Shown piece by piece: positions 28,113 to 37,435 of a stretch of DNA of 64,000 nucleotides (its first letter is position 1; every line of letters begins with the position of its first letter). The stretch is from assembly GCF_001557535.2 (NCBI RefSeq), contig NZ_CP014306.1, forward strand, positions 1,922,001 through 1,986,000. The letters run 5' to 3'. The DNA comes from Burkholderia sp. PAMC 26561. Its GTDB lineage: Bacteria; Pseudomonadota; Gammaproteobacteria; Burkholderiales; Burkholderiaceae. The notes beneath the pieces are model-generated. The model worked only from the letters and a program-made list of their open reading frames with translations. It searched no databases and had not been told where the DNA came from. The translations under genes were made by a program, and so were the position numbers.

Positions 28113-29135
28113 ATGACCTTCGAAGCACCCAGCGTCGCGCAGGTCACGGAAGCAGCCGCGTTGCTCGACGCCGGCCAGCTCGTCGCGTTTCCGACTGAAA
28201 CGGTCTACGGGCTCGGCGGCGATGCCGGGAATCCCGAGGCGATCGCGCGGATTTATGCGGCCAAAGGGCGGCCGTCGAATCATCCGGTGATCGTGCATCT
28301 CGCGCCCGGCAGCGATCCCGCGTACTGGGTCGAGACGCTTGTCCCCGATGCACAAAAACTGATCGATGCCTTCTGGCCCGGCCCGCTTACGCTGATCCTG
28401 AAGCGCGCGGCGCACGTGCCCGCGGCGGTCAGCGGTGGGCAGGAGTCGGTCGCGATCCGCTGTCCGTCGCATCCGGTCGCGCAGGCTTTGCTGAGCGCGT
28501 TCAGCGCCTTACGCAACGGTCACGGCGGCGTGGCGGGGCCATCGGCGAACCGGTTCGGGCACGTCAGCCCGACCACGGCGCAACATGTCCGCGATGAATT
28601 CGGCACGAGCGTCCATGTGCTCGATGGCGGTGCGGCGAAGGTGGGTATCGAATCGACGATCCTGGATTTATCGCGTGGCTTTCCGGCGTTGTTGCGGCCG
28701 GGGCACGTGAGTCCGGCGGAAATTGCGGACGTTCTCGGCGTGATGCCGCGTCTTCCCGATGGCACCGATGCGAGCGCGCCTCGCGCATCCGGGACGCTCA
28801 AGGCGCATTACGCGCCGCGCACGCCATTGCGATTGTTGCCGTTCGATGCGCTGGAACCGCTGCTCGCAGCGCACCCTCTGAACGCCGATAAAAAGCTGGC
28901 GCTGGTCGCGCGGGCATCGAGCGCGGGGAAATGGGCCGATGCGCCCAACGTCCGGTTCATCGCTGCGCCCGACGATCCGCAAAGTTACGCGCGCGAGTTG
29001 TACGGCTTGCTGCGCAAGCTCGATCGCGAGGACGTGGAGCGGATCTTGATCGAGACGCTGCCGGTATCGGCGGAATGGAGTGCCGTGAATGACCGGCTTG
29101 GCCGCGCGGCGGCGGCGTTTGAAGAGCAGGAGTGA
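28113..29135 (+). CDS. L-threonylcarbamoyladenylate synthase (Sua5/TsaC type)
   Basis: Makes threonylcarbamoyl-AMP from threonine, bicarbonate and ATP for t6A37 modification of ANN-decoding tRNAs. 340 residues, so it is the longer Sua5 form: a YrdC-fold domain (about 10-205; AFPTETVYGLGGDA, KGRPSNHPVIVHL, IRCPSHPVAQAL, GPSANRFGHVSPT) and a C-terminal Sua5 domain after RASGTLKAHYAP. The ATG at 28113 is 5 bp after purK and translation is probably coupled; the longer frame starting at 27939 lies inside purK and is not used. A bidirectional terminator follows. Confidence 0.92.
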   Translation: MTFEAPSVAQVTEAAALLDAGQLVAFPTETVYGLGGDAGNPEAIARIYAAKGRPSNHPVIVHLAPGSDPAYWVETLVPDAQKLIDAFWPGPLTLILKRAAHVPAAVSGGQESVAIRCPSHPVAQALLSAFSALRNGHGGVAGPSANRFGHVSPTTAQHVRDEFGTSVHVLDGGAAKVGIESTILDLSRGFPALLRPGHVSPAEIADVLGVMPRLPDGTDASAPRASGTLKAHYAPRTPLRLLPFDALEPLLAAHPLNADKKLALVARASSAGKWADAPNVRFIAAPDDPQSYARELYGLLRKLDREDVERILIETLPVSAEWSAVNDRLGRAAAAFEEQE

Positions 29136-29234
29136 TTGCGTTGACGGGCCTGGTTCGGCTCGGGAATCGGCGCCGGATTAGCATCGTGCGAATCAACCGC
29201 CTGGAACAGCCTGCTGCTTGATTCAATCGAAAAA

Positions 29235-29265
29235 AAACGCCCGGTCTCGAAAGAACCGGGCGTTT
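29235..29265. terminator. Bidirectional terminator between convergent genes
   Basis: AAACGCCCGGT (29235-29245) pairs perfectly with ACCGGGCGTTT (29255-29265) around a 9-nt loop. The A run on one side and T run on the other let it serve both the tsaC-type gene and the GDSL esterase gene. Confidence 0.85.
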
Positions 29266-29291
29266 CGTATTTCCCCTGCTTCAAACGAAGC

Positions 29292-30479
29292 TTATTTTCC
29301 CAACCCTGCCTTCGCAACCTGCTGTTCAACGTAGGTGGAAAACAGCGCGTGCAGATGCGTCGTCGGATGTACGGTATCCGCGTACATGTAGGTCTGGTCG
29401 GCGTTCGCCACCGTGTACGTCTGCGGCGAGCAGAACAGCGACGTGCCGAACGCGGTCGGGTTCGGCTGGCCGGCTTTCGTGGCGGCAGCGATCATCGCGG
29501 CAAGATTACAGGCCGTGCCCGTATTCGATACCGAAAAGCCGTTCGACTGATAGTTGGCCTGGACACCATCGACCCACGTGTAGGCATCGACGTAGATCAC
29601 CTTCGACAACAGCCCCGCCTGCTGCAGCGCGCCTTGCAGCGTGCCGTTGAACAACTGCGTGACTTGCGACAGCGTCACGCCTTTGTCGGCGCTGGCAAGC
29701 CCCTGTGGCGATCCGCCGATATCCGGCACATTCGATACCAGCACATGCGTGGCACCTGCCTGAACGACGCGTCCGACGACCGTGGCCAGGTCGATAGCCG
29801 CCTGGCTAATCGCGGTCGTCGCGGCTTTTTGCGCCGCGTTGCCGGCGGCAAGCGCATCAGCCGGCGCAAGCGTGCCAGCCGCGACCTGCGCCTGAATTCC
29901 CGCAGCAGTCGCTTGCGCGACAGTCAGGTTATAGAAGATGTCATTGGCGCCGCCGTTCACCAGCACGAGCTGGTTGGCGTTGAACGTGCCGTGCGACGCG
30001 ATGTACTGCGAGACCTGATCGTTGACCGGAATCGTCGTGGCTTGCGAGAAGTCCGCGTTCGCCGTGCCCGGCGTGGCATGGCCGACGCCCGGTTGCAACG
30101 TCACGCGCGAGCCGCCTTGCGCATAGCCCAGCCCGGTTCCTGCCTGAAGCGGCACGCCAAAGCCGCCGGTATTCGCGGCGGTGAGCGTGTCGCCGTAATA
30201 CTGCGCGACGTTTTGCGTCCAGACCTGGCCGGGGTTCGTCGTGAAGCGGCCGCCGCCGAAGTTCGCCGTGGCGACGGGCGCGTACGTGCCGACATCGGAC
30301 AGGCTGTCGCCGAACGACACCACCTGCAGCTTCACGCCGCCCGCGGGCGTGTTGTTATTGTTGTCATCGCCGCCGCCGCACGCGGCCAATGCGGCGATGG
30401 CTGCGCACGCCATCGCGGTTTGCACAGCGCGCAGCCAGTAGGTCCGGCGCGCGGCGGGAATGGTCTGGGCGGGTTTCAT
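29292..30479 (-). CDS. GDSL/SGNH-family esterase, predicted lipoprotein
   Basis: Exported lipid or ester hydrolase of 395 residues. A signal segment ends in the lipobox LAAC, followed by GGGDDNNNN, so the mature protein should be lipidated and held in the envelope. Block I is VVSFGDSLSDVGTYAP with the nucleophilic serine; block III is NGGANDIFYNL; and the catalytic Asp-His pair is in ADTVHPTTHLHALF. I start at MKPAQTIP (30479) because GAGGAG lies 9 nt upstream; an ATG at 30488 is too close to it. Substrate unknown. It is the only gene of its unit, facing the purine operon. Confidence 0.88.
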   Translation of the reverse strand: MKPAQTIPAARRTYWLRAVQTAMACAAIAALAACGGGDDNNNNTPAGGVKLQVVSFGDSLSDVGTYAPVATANFGGGRFTTNPGQVWTQNVAQYYGDTLTAANTGGFGVPLQAGTGLGYAQGGSRVTLQPGVGHATPGTANADFSQATTIPVNDQVSQYIASHGTFNANQLVLVNGGANDIFYNLTVAQATAAGIQAQVAAGTLAPADALAAGNAAQKAATTAISQAAIDLATVVGRVVQAGATHVLVSNVPDIGGSPQGLASADKGVTLSQVTQLFNGTLQGALQQAGLLSKVIYVDAYTWVDGVQANYQSNGFSVSNTGTACNLAAMIAAATKAGQPNPTAFGTSLFCSPQTYTVANADQTYMYADTVHPTTHLHALFSTYVEQQVAKAGLGK

Positions 30480-30676
30480 CGGCGTCATCTCCTCGTTCCT
30501 CGTTTATCTAGTCTGTGGTCTGCATGCCGCTTCGAGGTGCCGGTCGACGAGCGTCTCGGCGAGCCTGTCGGCTTGCGTGGCGATAGCTTACCGAATCTTT
30601 TAAGATAATTTGAGTTGTTTCCTACGAGGGTTTCCCTGTGCTTGTGCGCATCGCCGGAGTGGGTTTTGCGTTGCCT

Positions 30677-32320
30677 TCAATCCATCGATCCCGTGCGGCG
30701 CGCGCCTTCGTAGACCCATTCGAGCAAGGCATCGTGCGCGGCGCGCGCAGCTTCGGCACGCGGGTCGTTGATCATGCTCACCACCACGTAGCTTTCGCCG
30801 TTCGCCGCGCCCACGTAACCTGCGATCGCGCGGACGTCGCGCAGCGTGCCCGTCTTGATGTGCGCGTTGCCGAGCGCGCCTGCGTTCGTCAGGCGGTTGC
30901 GCATGGTGCCGTCCACGCCGGCGATCGGCAGCGATTCCGTGAAGACCTGCGCGACCGGACTGGAATTCGCCGCGGTCAGCAGGTCGGCGAGCGACTGTGC
31001 CGTGATGTGTTCTTCGCGCGACAGACCCGAACCGTTATCCAGATACAGACCCGACATGGGCAGGGCGCTTCGATGCAGGAACGCGGTAATGGCTGCCGCC
31101 GATTTCTGCGTCGTCGCCGGTGGTTTGCCGGTTGCGGCGCCGATGGTCAGGAACAAATTACGCGCCATCACGTTGTTGCTGAACTTGTTGATATCGCGAA
31201 CGATGTCCGAGAGCACCGGGCTGCGATGCGTCCCGACAAGCCGCGCGCTGGAAGGCGTCGGGCCTTCGCGCGTCACGCCGGCGAAGGTGCCGCCCGCCTG
31301 TTTCCACAGCGCGAGGAAACCGCCCGCGAAAAACGTCGAGTGATCGAGCGCAGCGACGTTGATCGTGCGCGGACCGCAGCGCAGCGGATAGTCGCCAATG
31401 AACGATGCCTGCACGAAGCCGCCCGAAGTTTGCGCCACGCTTGGCGACGCCGCCGGGAGCGTCCCCGCGCACGCGCCGCGCGTCACGCGCAATTCGTTAT
31501 CGATCTGAAGTTGCGCGAGTTGCGGCAAGACGTCGATCGACACGCCGCCTTCCGGATTCGGCGTCAGCGTGAACGACAGCGACTTGAACGCGTAGAGCAG
31601 CGGGTCGGGACCGACGTTATAGGGCGCGGTTTCGTCGGCATCGAAGGCGGGGAGGTCGCGTGTCGACGGATCGAAGTAACGCTTGTCCAGCACCAGCGCG
31701 CCGTCGATGCCCGAAATGCCGTTGCGGCGGATCTGGTCCACGAGATCGATCAGTTCTTCCGGCACGAGTTTGGGATCGCCGGTGCCCTGGATATAAAGAT
31801 TGCCGTGAAGGATGCCGTTGGCATCGACTTCGCCGTCGGCATAGGCCGTCGTTTTCCAGCGATAGTCAGGTCCCAGCAGCGACAAACCCGAGTAGGTCGT
31901 GACCAGTTTCATGGTGGACGCGGGCATCATCGGCACGTTTGCGTTGAGCGCGACGAGCGGTACGCCGCCGGCGCCGATGCGCTGAACCACCACGCTCATC
32001 GACGAAAGCGGTACGTGCGCCCGTGCGAGCGCTGCCATGACGGTGGGCGGCAACGGGCCGGCGGGAACCGCGACGCGCTCGAAGTTGTTCTTCCTGGCGG
32101 CCTTCTCGGCCTTGGTGGTCTTGACCGCCTTGGTCGTCCTCGCGACCGCGCTTTTGCCGGCCTGCTTTTGCGATTCTGCTTTTGTGCCGCCGCCGCTGCG
32201 GGCCTCGGCGGGCGTGCTCAGGCCCATACCTAGCGCCGATACAACCACGGCCAGCGCCGTGACAGCGCGCCACCCTTTGCCGATGGAAACTTTTGTGGTC
32301 TGCAGTGATGCTCTATACAT
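30677..32320 (-). CDS. dacB: D-alanyl-D-alanine carboxypeptidase/endopeptidase (PBP4 type)
   Basis: Periplasmic class C penicillin-binding protein that trims peptidoglycan peptides and cleaves cross-links. 547 residues: a signal peptide ending near AEA (residue 40), a Lys/Ala-rich linker (41-80), then peptidase family S13. The catalytic SxxK is S135-T-M-K138, the SxN motif is in KFSNNVMAR, and the KTG triad is HIKTGTLRDV. The long insert between SxxK and SxN is typical of PBP4. The basic linker before the domain is unusual and may interact with the membrane or wall. Confidence 0.93.
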   Translation of the reverse strand: MYRASLQTTKVSIGKGWRAVTALAVVVSALGMGLSTPAEARSGGGTKAESQKQAGKSAVARTTKAVKTTKAEKAARKNNFERVAVPAGPLPPTVMAALARAHVPLSSMSVVVQRIGAGGVPLVALNANVPMMPASTMKLVTTYSGLSLLGPDYRWKTTAYADGEVDANGILHGNLYIQGTGDPKLVPEELIDLVDQIRRNGISGIDGALVLDKRYFDPSTRDLPAFDADETAPYNVGPDPLLYAFKSLSFTLTPNPEGGVSIDVLPQLAQLQIDNELRVTRGACAGTLPAASPSVAQTSGGFVQASFIGDYPLRCGPRTINVAALDHSTFFAGGFLALWKQAGGTFAGVTREGPTPSSARLVGTHRSPVLSDIVRDINKFSNNVMARNLFLTIGAATGKPPATTQKSAAAITAFLHRSALPMSGLYLDNGSGLSREEHITAQSLADLLTAANSSPVAQVFTESLPIAGVDGTMRNRLTNAGALGNAHIKTGTLRDVRAIAGYVGAANGESYVVVSMINDPRAEAARAAHDALLEWVYEGARRTGSMD

Positions 32321-32748
32321 GTGTTCGGATCGTGTTCGTGCTGCGGTTTTGCGGACGCCGGCTAACGGAGTGCCGGTATTGTAGAGGCGCTTGTGATTAC
32401 GATTGTTAATTCCGCGTCTTTCAGAGTCATCACGGCATGAGGCTGTTGGCGAGACGTCCGGGCAACGCCTGCTCCGCCGCGTTTATCTCTCGGTCGCTGT
32501 GCCACAGCAAATCGATATCGATATCGGCCAGACATCAAAAAGGTCATAGACGATTCGACGCAGGTTGCGACGGCGGTGCTGGACAACAGCACCGCCTTTT
32601 TTTTGTCGCAAAACGTCGATGAAACCGGGATGCATCAACCGGCCGCTATCCCAAAATTAATACCACTTGAATACCAATTTACGACCGGCTAGTCTTCTTC
32701 GTTTAGAGAAATCCATGCGGTGATCAAGAACCGCAGCGAGGGGGAGAC
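32321..32748. promoter_or_regulatory. Divergent spacer between dacB and the OprD-type porin gene
   Basis: 428 bp with no supported gene. It should hold the promoters of both flanking genes. It also holds a plus-strand intrinsic terminator at 32572-32604, which has no gene to terminate, and an ATCGATATCGATATCGG run near 32511-32526. Confidence 0.45.
32572..32604 (+). terminator. Orphan intrinsic terminator
   Basis: GGCGGTGCTG (32572-32581) pairs with CAGCACCGCC (32587-32596) around a GACAA loop, followed by eight T residues. No plus-strand gene ends upstream for more than 3 kb, so it may end a small RNA or a leader transcript. Confidence 0.8.
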
Positions 32749-34110
32749 GTGACCAGATTCCAGTCATTATGTTTTGCAATCCTAACAACAACGTGCGGTG
32801 CGTCGGCAGGGGCTGAACCTCCGGCGTTCGAGGACGACGAACTGACGCGCGGCACCGCGCAGCCTTGGCGTTCCGAAGAGATGCCCAGTCTTTTCTCGAA
32901 GTCCGAGACGACCATCAGTACGACGTTTTACTCAAGAAACCGGCATGCGACCGATCACGCCGGTGATATCCATGTCAACGCGCTCTCATTGGGTATTGAC
33001 TGGCGCTCGGGTTATGCGGCGGGTCCGTGGGGATTTGTCGGCGCGGACGTGTCGGGTTTTACCAACCTTCGGGTCGCGCCGGGCACAGGCTTGTCGGAAG
33101 TGCTTTATCACGACTATCGCGATGACGCCGACAAGACCTATGCAACGCTCGCCCATGCTGCGCTGAAATGGCGCAGCACCGCGACGGGCGACGGATGGCA
33201 GGTTCGCGCGGGTTATACGCCGCTGAGTGTCGGCACGCTCGGGTCATCGGGCGGATTGCACTCGCACGCGTACCGCGGCGCCGAAGTGAAATATCACGTG
33301 GCGGGCTGGGAATTCGGCTACGCGCTCGCCGATCAGTTCCGCAATGAATGGGACAACCGCTTCCGGCCGATGACCAATGCGTGGCATCAGAACCGCGATC
33401 AATATGACGGCACGGCGAGCCGGATCGACTATGTGCATAGCGCGGGGATCCGGTACGAGGCGGCTGCCGATACCTATGTCGATGGCGGCGTGGGCGAGGG
33501 CAAGCGCTACAGGCGCAACGCGCAGGTTGGCGCGACGCGTGCGTGGCGCACCGGCGAGCACGGCACGGTGACGACGACCGGCTATGCCTTGTGGGGCCGC
33601 TATCAGGCGGCGCTCGGACCGGTCGCGTCGCCGGCCAACGAATGGCATGCCAGCACGAGCGTCGGTTACGCGAGCGGTCCTTTCACCGTCAGCATGGGCT
33701 TCGGCGTCACGCACGCACCCGACTCGCGCGAGATGAATTTCCGCCTGACGCCTTGGGCCAACAGCGACAACCGCAATCAGATCCAGACCTGGGGCCAGCT
33801 CGATGACTTCGTGTGGGACGGCACGCGCGTGATCAAGGCATCGGCGTCGTATCAGATCGGGCCGTATATCGGTGTGCCGGGACTTGCAGTCGGCGTGAGC
33901 GGAATTCGCGGATGGGCGATCAAAAACCCCGGACGCGGCGATACATCGGCGAACGAGATCGACTTGAGCGTCACCTATGACGTGAAGGAAGGTCCGCTCA
34001 AAGGCGCAGGAATCGGCGTGTTTCCAGCGCGGCTTCGCACCAATGGTTTTTACGGGAAATCCGATCGCAATGACGTGAAGATCATTGCATCGTATAGCAA
34101 GACTTTTTGA
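32749..34110 (+). CDS. OprD-family outer-membrane porin (chitoporin-like)
   Basis: Outer-membrane beta-barrel of 453 residues. A signal peptide ends near SAGA (about residue 21), and the protein has the OprD pattern: FYSRNRHATDH-type first strands, ALSLGIDWRSGYAAG, YTPLSVGTLGSSGG, and a terminal aromatic residue (SYSKTF) needed for barrel assembly. The start is GTG at 32749 with GAGGGGGA upstream. The next gene, 12 bp downstream, is a GH20 hexosaminidase, so the porin probably admits chitooligosaccharides as ChiP does; the assignment rests on that neighbourhood more than on barrel sequence. Confidence 0.85.
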   Translation: MTRFQSLCFAILTTTCGASAGAEPPAFEDDELTRGTAQPWRSEEMPSLFSKSETTISTTFYSRNRHATDHAGDIHVNALSLGIDWRSGYAAGPWGFVGADVSGFTNLRVAPGTGLSEVLYHDYRDDADKTYATLAHAALKWRSTATGDGWQVRAGYTPLSVGTLGSSGGLHSHAYRGAEVKYHVAGWEFGYALADQFRNEWDNRFRPMTNAWHQNRDQYDGTASRIDYVHSAGIRYEAAADTYVDGGVGEGKRYRRNAQVGATRAWRTGEHGTVTTTGYALWGRYQAALGPVASPANEWHASTSVGYASGPFTVSMGFGVTHAPDSREMNFRLTPWANSDNRNQIQTWGQLDDFVWDGTRVIKASASYQIGPYIGVPGLAVGVSGIRGWAIKNPGRGDTSANEIDLSVTYDVKEGPLKGAGIGVFPARLRTNGFYGKSDRNDVKIIASYSKTF

Positions 34111-34121
34111 AGGGAGACATC

Positions 34122-36647
34122 ATGAAACGAATAAACTTCGCGACCGGATTGCTGGCAATGGCAGCGTCCATGCCCGTGTTTGCGCTCACGCCAGCGCTGC
34201 CTCCCAAAGCGACACAACCCGTCGCAGCCGCAACTTCCGCCGGCCCGGCGCTGGCCGCGGTGCTTGCGAACGACCTGATGCTGCGCGTATCGATCGATAC
34301 CAACGATGCCGCCAAGTCGGGCGTGCCATGCGCCGATTTCGGCGCCGACTCGGGCGCGTGCGCAACCGGCCGGCTGGCCCTCGTCAACACGGGACAGGCG
34401 CGAATCACGGGCGATGGCTGGAAGCTCTATCTCCACAGCATTCGCCGGATCTTGAGCATCAATCATCCGGACTTCTCGCTGCGCCACCTGACGGGCGACC
34501 TGTACGAACTGACGCCGCGAAGCGGCGCGGTGAGGCTTGCCGCAGGCGAGCGGCTGGAAGTGCCGTTTGTCGCTGAATACTGGCTGCTCCGATACAGCGA
34601 CGTACTGCCCCGGCCCTATGTTGTCGTTGCGGGCGCTGCGCCCGCCGTGCTCAAGCAAAACGACACCGAAGACGAAAGCCGTTACGTCGATGCGCTCCCC
34701 GCGAATGACAACGCCCGCATTCCCCTCACGCCCGCGCAGATATTCCGGCAGCAAGCCGAACGCGGCGAACCGCTGCCGGCGCGAGAGGTCGCGGCGCGCG
34801 TGTTGCCATCGGCGATGAGGACGAACGTTGGAGAAGGCGAGGCCGATTTGCGCGGGGTCGAAATGTCGCTTCCGGATCTCTCGCCGGGACAGGTCGAAGC
34901 GCTGCGTGAACGCGCCGGTTCGCTGGGGCTCGCGAAGCAGGGATTGCCGCTCACCGGTGTGGTCGCGCCTCACGCGCTGCCTGCCGATATCGCCGTGGCC
35001 GGCGGTTACCGTGTGCGGATCGCGCCCTCGGGCGTGTCGATCGACGCTTTTGATGCAGCCGGTCTTTACTACGGCGTGCAGACCGTATTGTCGCTGGCGT
35101 TGGCGGGCGGCGGACGCATTCCCGCAATGACCATCGAGGATGCGCCGCGCTACGGCCATCGCGGCATGATGGTCGATGTCGCGCGCAACTTCCGGCAACC
35201 CGCCACGCTGCGCCGCCTGATCGACCAGATGAGCGCTTACAAGCTCAATCGCCTGCATCTGCATTTGTCCGACGACGAAGGCTGGCGCATCGAGATCCCG
35301 GGTCTGCCCGAGCTGACGGCAATCGGCGCCCGGCGTTGTCACGACCTCGGCGAAACCCGTTGCCTCATTCCCCAGCTTGCTTCCGGCCCGGACAACCGCT
35401 CAGGCGGCGGCTTCCTGACGCGCGACGAATACATTGCGTTGCTGCGATACGCCAATGATCGTTTCGTGGAGGTCATTCCCGAAATCGACATGCCCGGCCA
35501 CTCCCGCGCGGCCGTGGTCGCCATGGAAGCGCGGTATCGGCGGCTGCATGCGTCGGGCAACGAGCAGGAAGCGAACGCCTTCCGCCTGATCGATCCTGAC
35601 GATACGTCGAACACGCTTTCGGTGCAGTTCTACGATCGACGCAGCAATCTGAATCCCTGCTCGAGCGGCGCGCTGAACTTTGCAGGCAAGGTGATTGGCG
35701 AGATTGCCGCGATGCATCGCGAAGCGCAGGCGCCGTTGAACGTATGGCATTTTGGCGGCGATGAAGCGAAGAACATCCTCCTCGGCGCGGGTTTTCAGGC
35801 GCGCGACGGGAAGGACGCGGACAAGGGCCGTATCGATATGGCGGCGCAAGACAAACCGTGGGCGCGTTCGCCAATGTGCACGGCCTTGCTCAAGCAAGAG
35901 GGCATCGAATCGGTCGACGAGTTGCCATCGAGGTTTGCCCGTCAGGTGAGCTCGCTCGTGAACGCGAACGGCATTGAAACAATGGAGGCGTGGCAGGACG
36001 GTTTGAAGCATGCCGCCGGTCCACGCGACTTCGCGACGAAGAATGTGATGGTCACGTTGTGGGACACACTTTTTTGGGGAGGCGCGGAAACGGCGCGAAG
36101 CTGGAGCGCGAAGGGATATCTTGGGATTCTGGCCTTGCCCGATTACTTGTACTTCGATTTCCCGTACACACTCGATCCACACGAGCGTGGCTACTACTGG
36201 GGATCGCGTGCAACGGACAGCTTCAAGACGTTCTCGCTCGCGCCGGACAACCTGCCGCAGAACGCCGAAGTGATGCCGGATCGCGAGGGCAAGCCCTTCG
36301 AGGTGACGAGCAATGGCCCGGCGGCGCATGTCTATGGTATGCAAGGTCAGGCGTGGGCCGAAGTGATACGCACGGACCAGCAGTTCGAATACATGGTGTA
36401 TCCGCGTCTGCTGGCGCTGGCCGAACGCGCGTGGCATCGGGCGGAATGGGAGCGGCCATATAAGGAAGGCGAGCGCTACAAGCTCGGGGACACCGACCTG
36501 GTCGACAAACGTGCGTTGGCTCGCGACTGGCAGGGCTTTGCGAGTGTCGTTGAACAGCGCGAGCTGCCAAAACTGAAACTCGCGGGCATTGGTTATCGGT
36601 CGCCCAAGCGAGAGGTTGCAGAGACCGGCATCGAAAAGCGCGATTGA
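34122..36647 (+). CDS. Beta-N-acetylhexosaminidase (GH20, chitobiase-like)
   Basis: Exported GH20 enzyme that releases N-acetylglucosamine from chitooligosaccharides. 841 residues: signal peptide (cut near VFA, residue 20), CHB_HEX carbohydrate-binding domain (about 40-190), GH20b domain (about 215-345), the TIM-barrel catalytic domain starting YGHRGMMVDVARNFRQ, and a C-terminal Ig-like part. The catalytic Asp-Glu pair is D547-E548 in WHFGGDEAKN. I start at MKRINF (34122) because AAGGGAGA lies just upstream; an overlapping ATG at 34107 is less likely. It forms a two-gene operon with the porin, supplying periplasmic cleavage after uptake. Confidence 0.93.
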   Translation: MKRINFATGLLAMAASMPVFALTPALPPKATQPVAAATSAGPALAAVLANDLMLRVSIDTNDAAKSGVPCADFGADSGACATGRLALVNTGQARITGDGWKLYLHSIRRILSINHPDFSLRHLTGDLYELTPRSGAVRLAAGERLEVPFVAEYWLLRYSDVLPRPYVVVAGAAPAVLKQNDTEDESRYVDALPANDNARIPLTPAQIFRQQAERGEPLPAREVAARVLPSAMRTNVGEGEADLRGVEMSLPDLSPGQVEALRERAGSLGLAKQGLPLTGVVAPHALPADIAVAGGYRVRIAPSGVSIDAFDAAGLYYGVQTVLSLALAGGGRIPAMTIEDAPRYGHRGMMVDVARNFRQPATLRRLIDQMSAYKLNRLHLHLSDDEGWRIEIPGLPELTAIGARRCHDLGETRCLIPQLASGPDNRSGGGFLTRDEYIALLRYANDRFVEVIPEIDMPGHSRAAVVAMEARYRRLHASGNEQEANAFRLIDPDDTSNTLSVQFYDRRSNLNPCSSGALNFAGKVIGEIAAMHREAQAPLNVWHFGGDEAKNILLGAGFQARDGKDADKGRIDMAAQDKPWARSPMCTALLKQEGIESVDELPSRFARQVSSLVNANGIETMEAWQDGLKHAAGPRDFATKNVMVTLWDTLFWGGAETARSWSAKGYLGILALPDYLYFDFPYTLDPHERGYYWGSRATDSFKTFSLAPDNLPQNAEVMPDREGKPFEVTSNGPAAHVYGMQGQAWAEVIRTDQQFEYMVYPRLLALAERAWHRAEWERPYKEGERYKLGDTDLVDKRALARDWQGFASVVEQRELPKLKLAGIGYRSPKREVAETGIEKRD

Positions 36648-36680
36648 CGCTATCAGGTTCGCAACGGGGCGTCAGTGAGC

Positions 36681-36697
36681 TTTAAGTCCCGTTTAAG
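36681..36697 (+). promoter_or_regulatory. TTTAAG-N5-TTTAAG box upstream of the response regulator gene
   Basis: Direct repeat TTTAAG TCCCG TTTAAG, the half-site and spacing pattern of PmrA/QseB/BasR-type regulators. A TAGAAT -10 candidate lies at 36719-36724. The same box occurs before the DegP-like gene at 38755-38771. Confidence 0.7.
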
Positions 36698-36772
36698 CCC
36701 CGCCCCGCGTGTCCCGGCTAGAATAAACGTCCGGGCCGCGAGGTCGCCAAGCTTAGAGCCGCAGAGCGAATC

Positions 36773-37435
36773 ATGCGAATCCTGCTAGTTGAAGACGACA
36801 GAATGATTGCGGAAGGCGTCCGCAAGGCCCTGCGCAGCGACGGCTTTGCGGTCGACTGGGTGCAGGACGGCGAGGCCGCCCTGACAGCCGTCGGAGGCGA
36901 ACCCTACGACCTGATGCTGCTCGACCTGGGCCTGCCAAAACGCGACGGCCTCGACGTGCTGAAAAGCCTGCGCGCCAAGGGCAACACGCTTCCGGTGCTG
37001 ATCGTCACGGCACGGGATTCTATCGCCGACCGGGTCAAGGGGCTGGATGCCGGCGCCGACGATTACCTCGTCAAACCCTTCGATCTCGATGAACTCGGCG
37101 CCCGCATGCGCGCGCTGATCCGCCGCCATGCAGGCCGCGGCGATTCGCTGATCCGCCACGGCGCCCTGACGCTCGATCCCGTAGGCCATCAGGTCACGCT
37201 CGAAGGCAACGCCATCGCACTTTCGGCGCGTGAATTTGCGTTGCTCGAAGCCCTCATGGCGCGCCCCGGCGCCGTCCTGTCCAAAAGCCAGCTCGAAGAA
37301 AAGATCTACGGCTGGGGCGAGGAAATCGGCAGCAACACGGTCGAGGTCTACATCCATTCGCTGCGCAAGAAGCTCGGACCCGACCTCATCCGCAACGTCC
37401 GCGGACTCGGCTATATGGTGTCGAAGGAAGCCTGA
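36773..37435 (+). CDS. OmpR-family response regulator (QseB/PmrA-like)
   Basis: Transcriptional regulator of 220 residues. The receiver domain has acidic D8/D9, phospho-acceptor D51 (DLMLLDLGLP) and Lys in YLVKPF; the winged-helix domain has LSAREFALLEALM, YGWGEEIGSNTVEVYIHSLRK and the closing VRGLGYMVS. Unlike the regulator at the left end of the window, this one is intact and shows the normal C-terminus. Its stop overlaps the kinase start (TGATG). The paired TTTAAG box upstream suggests autoregulation. Confidence 0.94.
   Translation: MRILLVEDDRMIAEGVRKALRSDGFAVDWVQDGEAALTAVGGEPYDLMLLDLGLPKRDGLDVLKSLRAKGNTLPVLIVTARDSIADRVKGLDAGADDYLVKPFDLDELGARMRALIRRHAGRGDSLIRHGALTLDPVGHQVTLEGNAIALSAREFALLEALMARPGAVLSKSQLEEKIYGWGEEIGSNTVEVYIHSLRKKLGPDLIRNVRGLGYMVSKEA

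Noticed and set aside
29349..30608. 419-residue plus-strand ORF opposite the GDSL esterase
   Set aside because: Arg-rich antisense shadow of a well-supported gene, a common artefact of high GC.
30638..32233. 531-residue plus-strand ORF opposite dacB
   Set aside because: Antisense shadow; composition dominated by Arg/Ala/His and no family resemblance.
32437..32622. 61-residue ORF over the orphan terminator
   Set aside because: It reads through the terminator stem and has no ribosome site.
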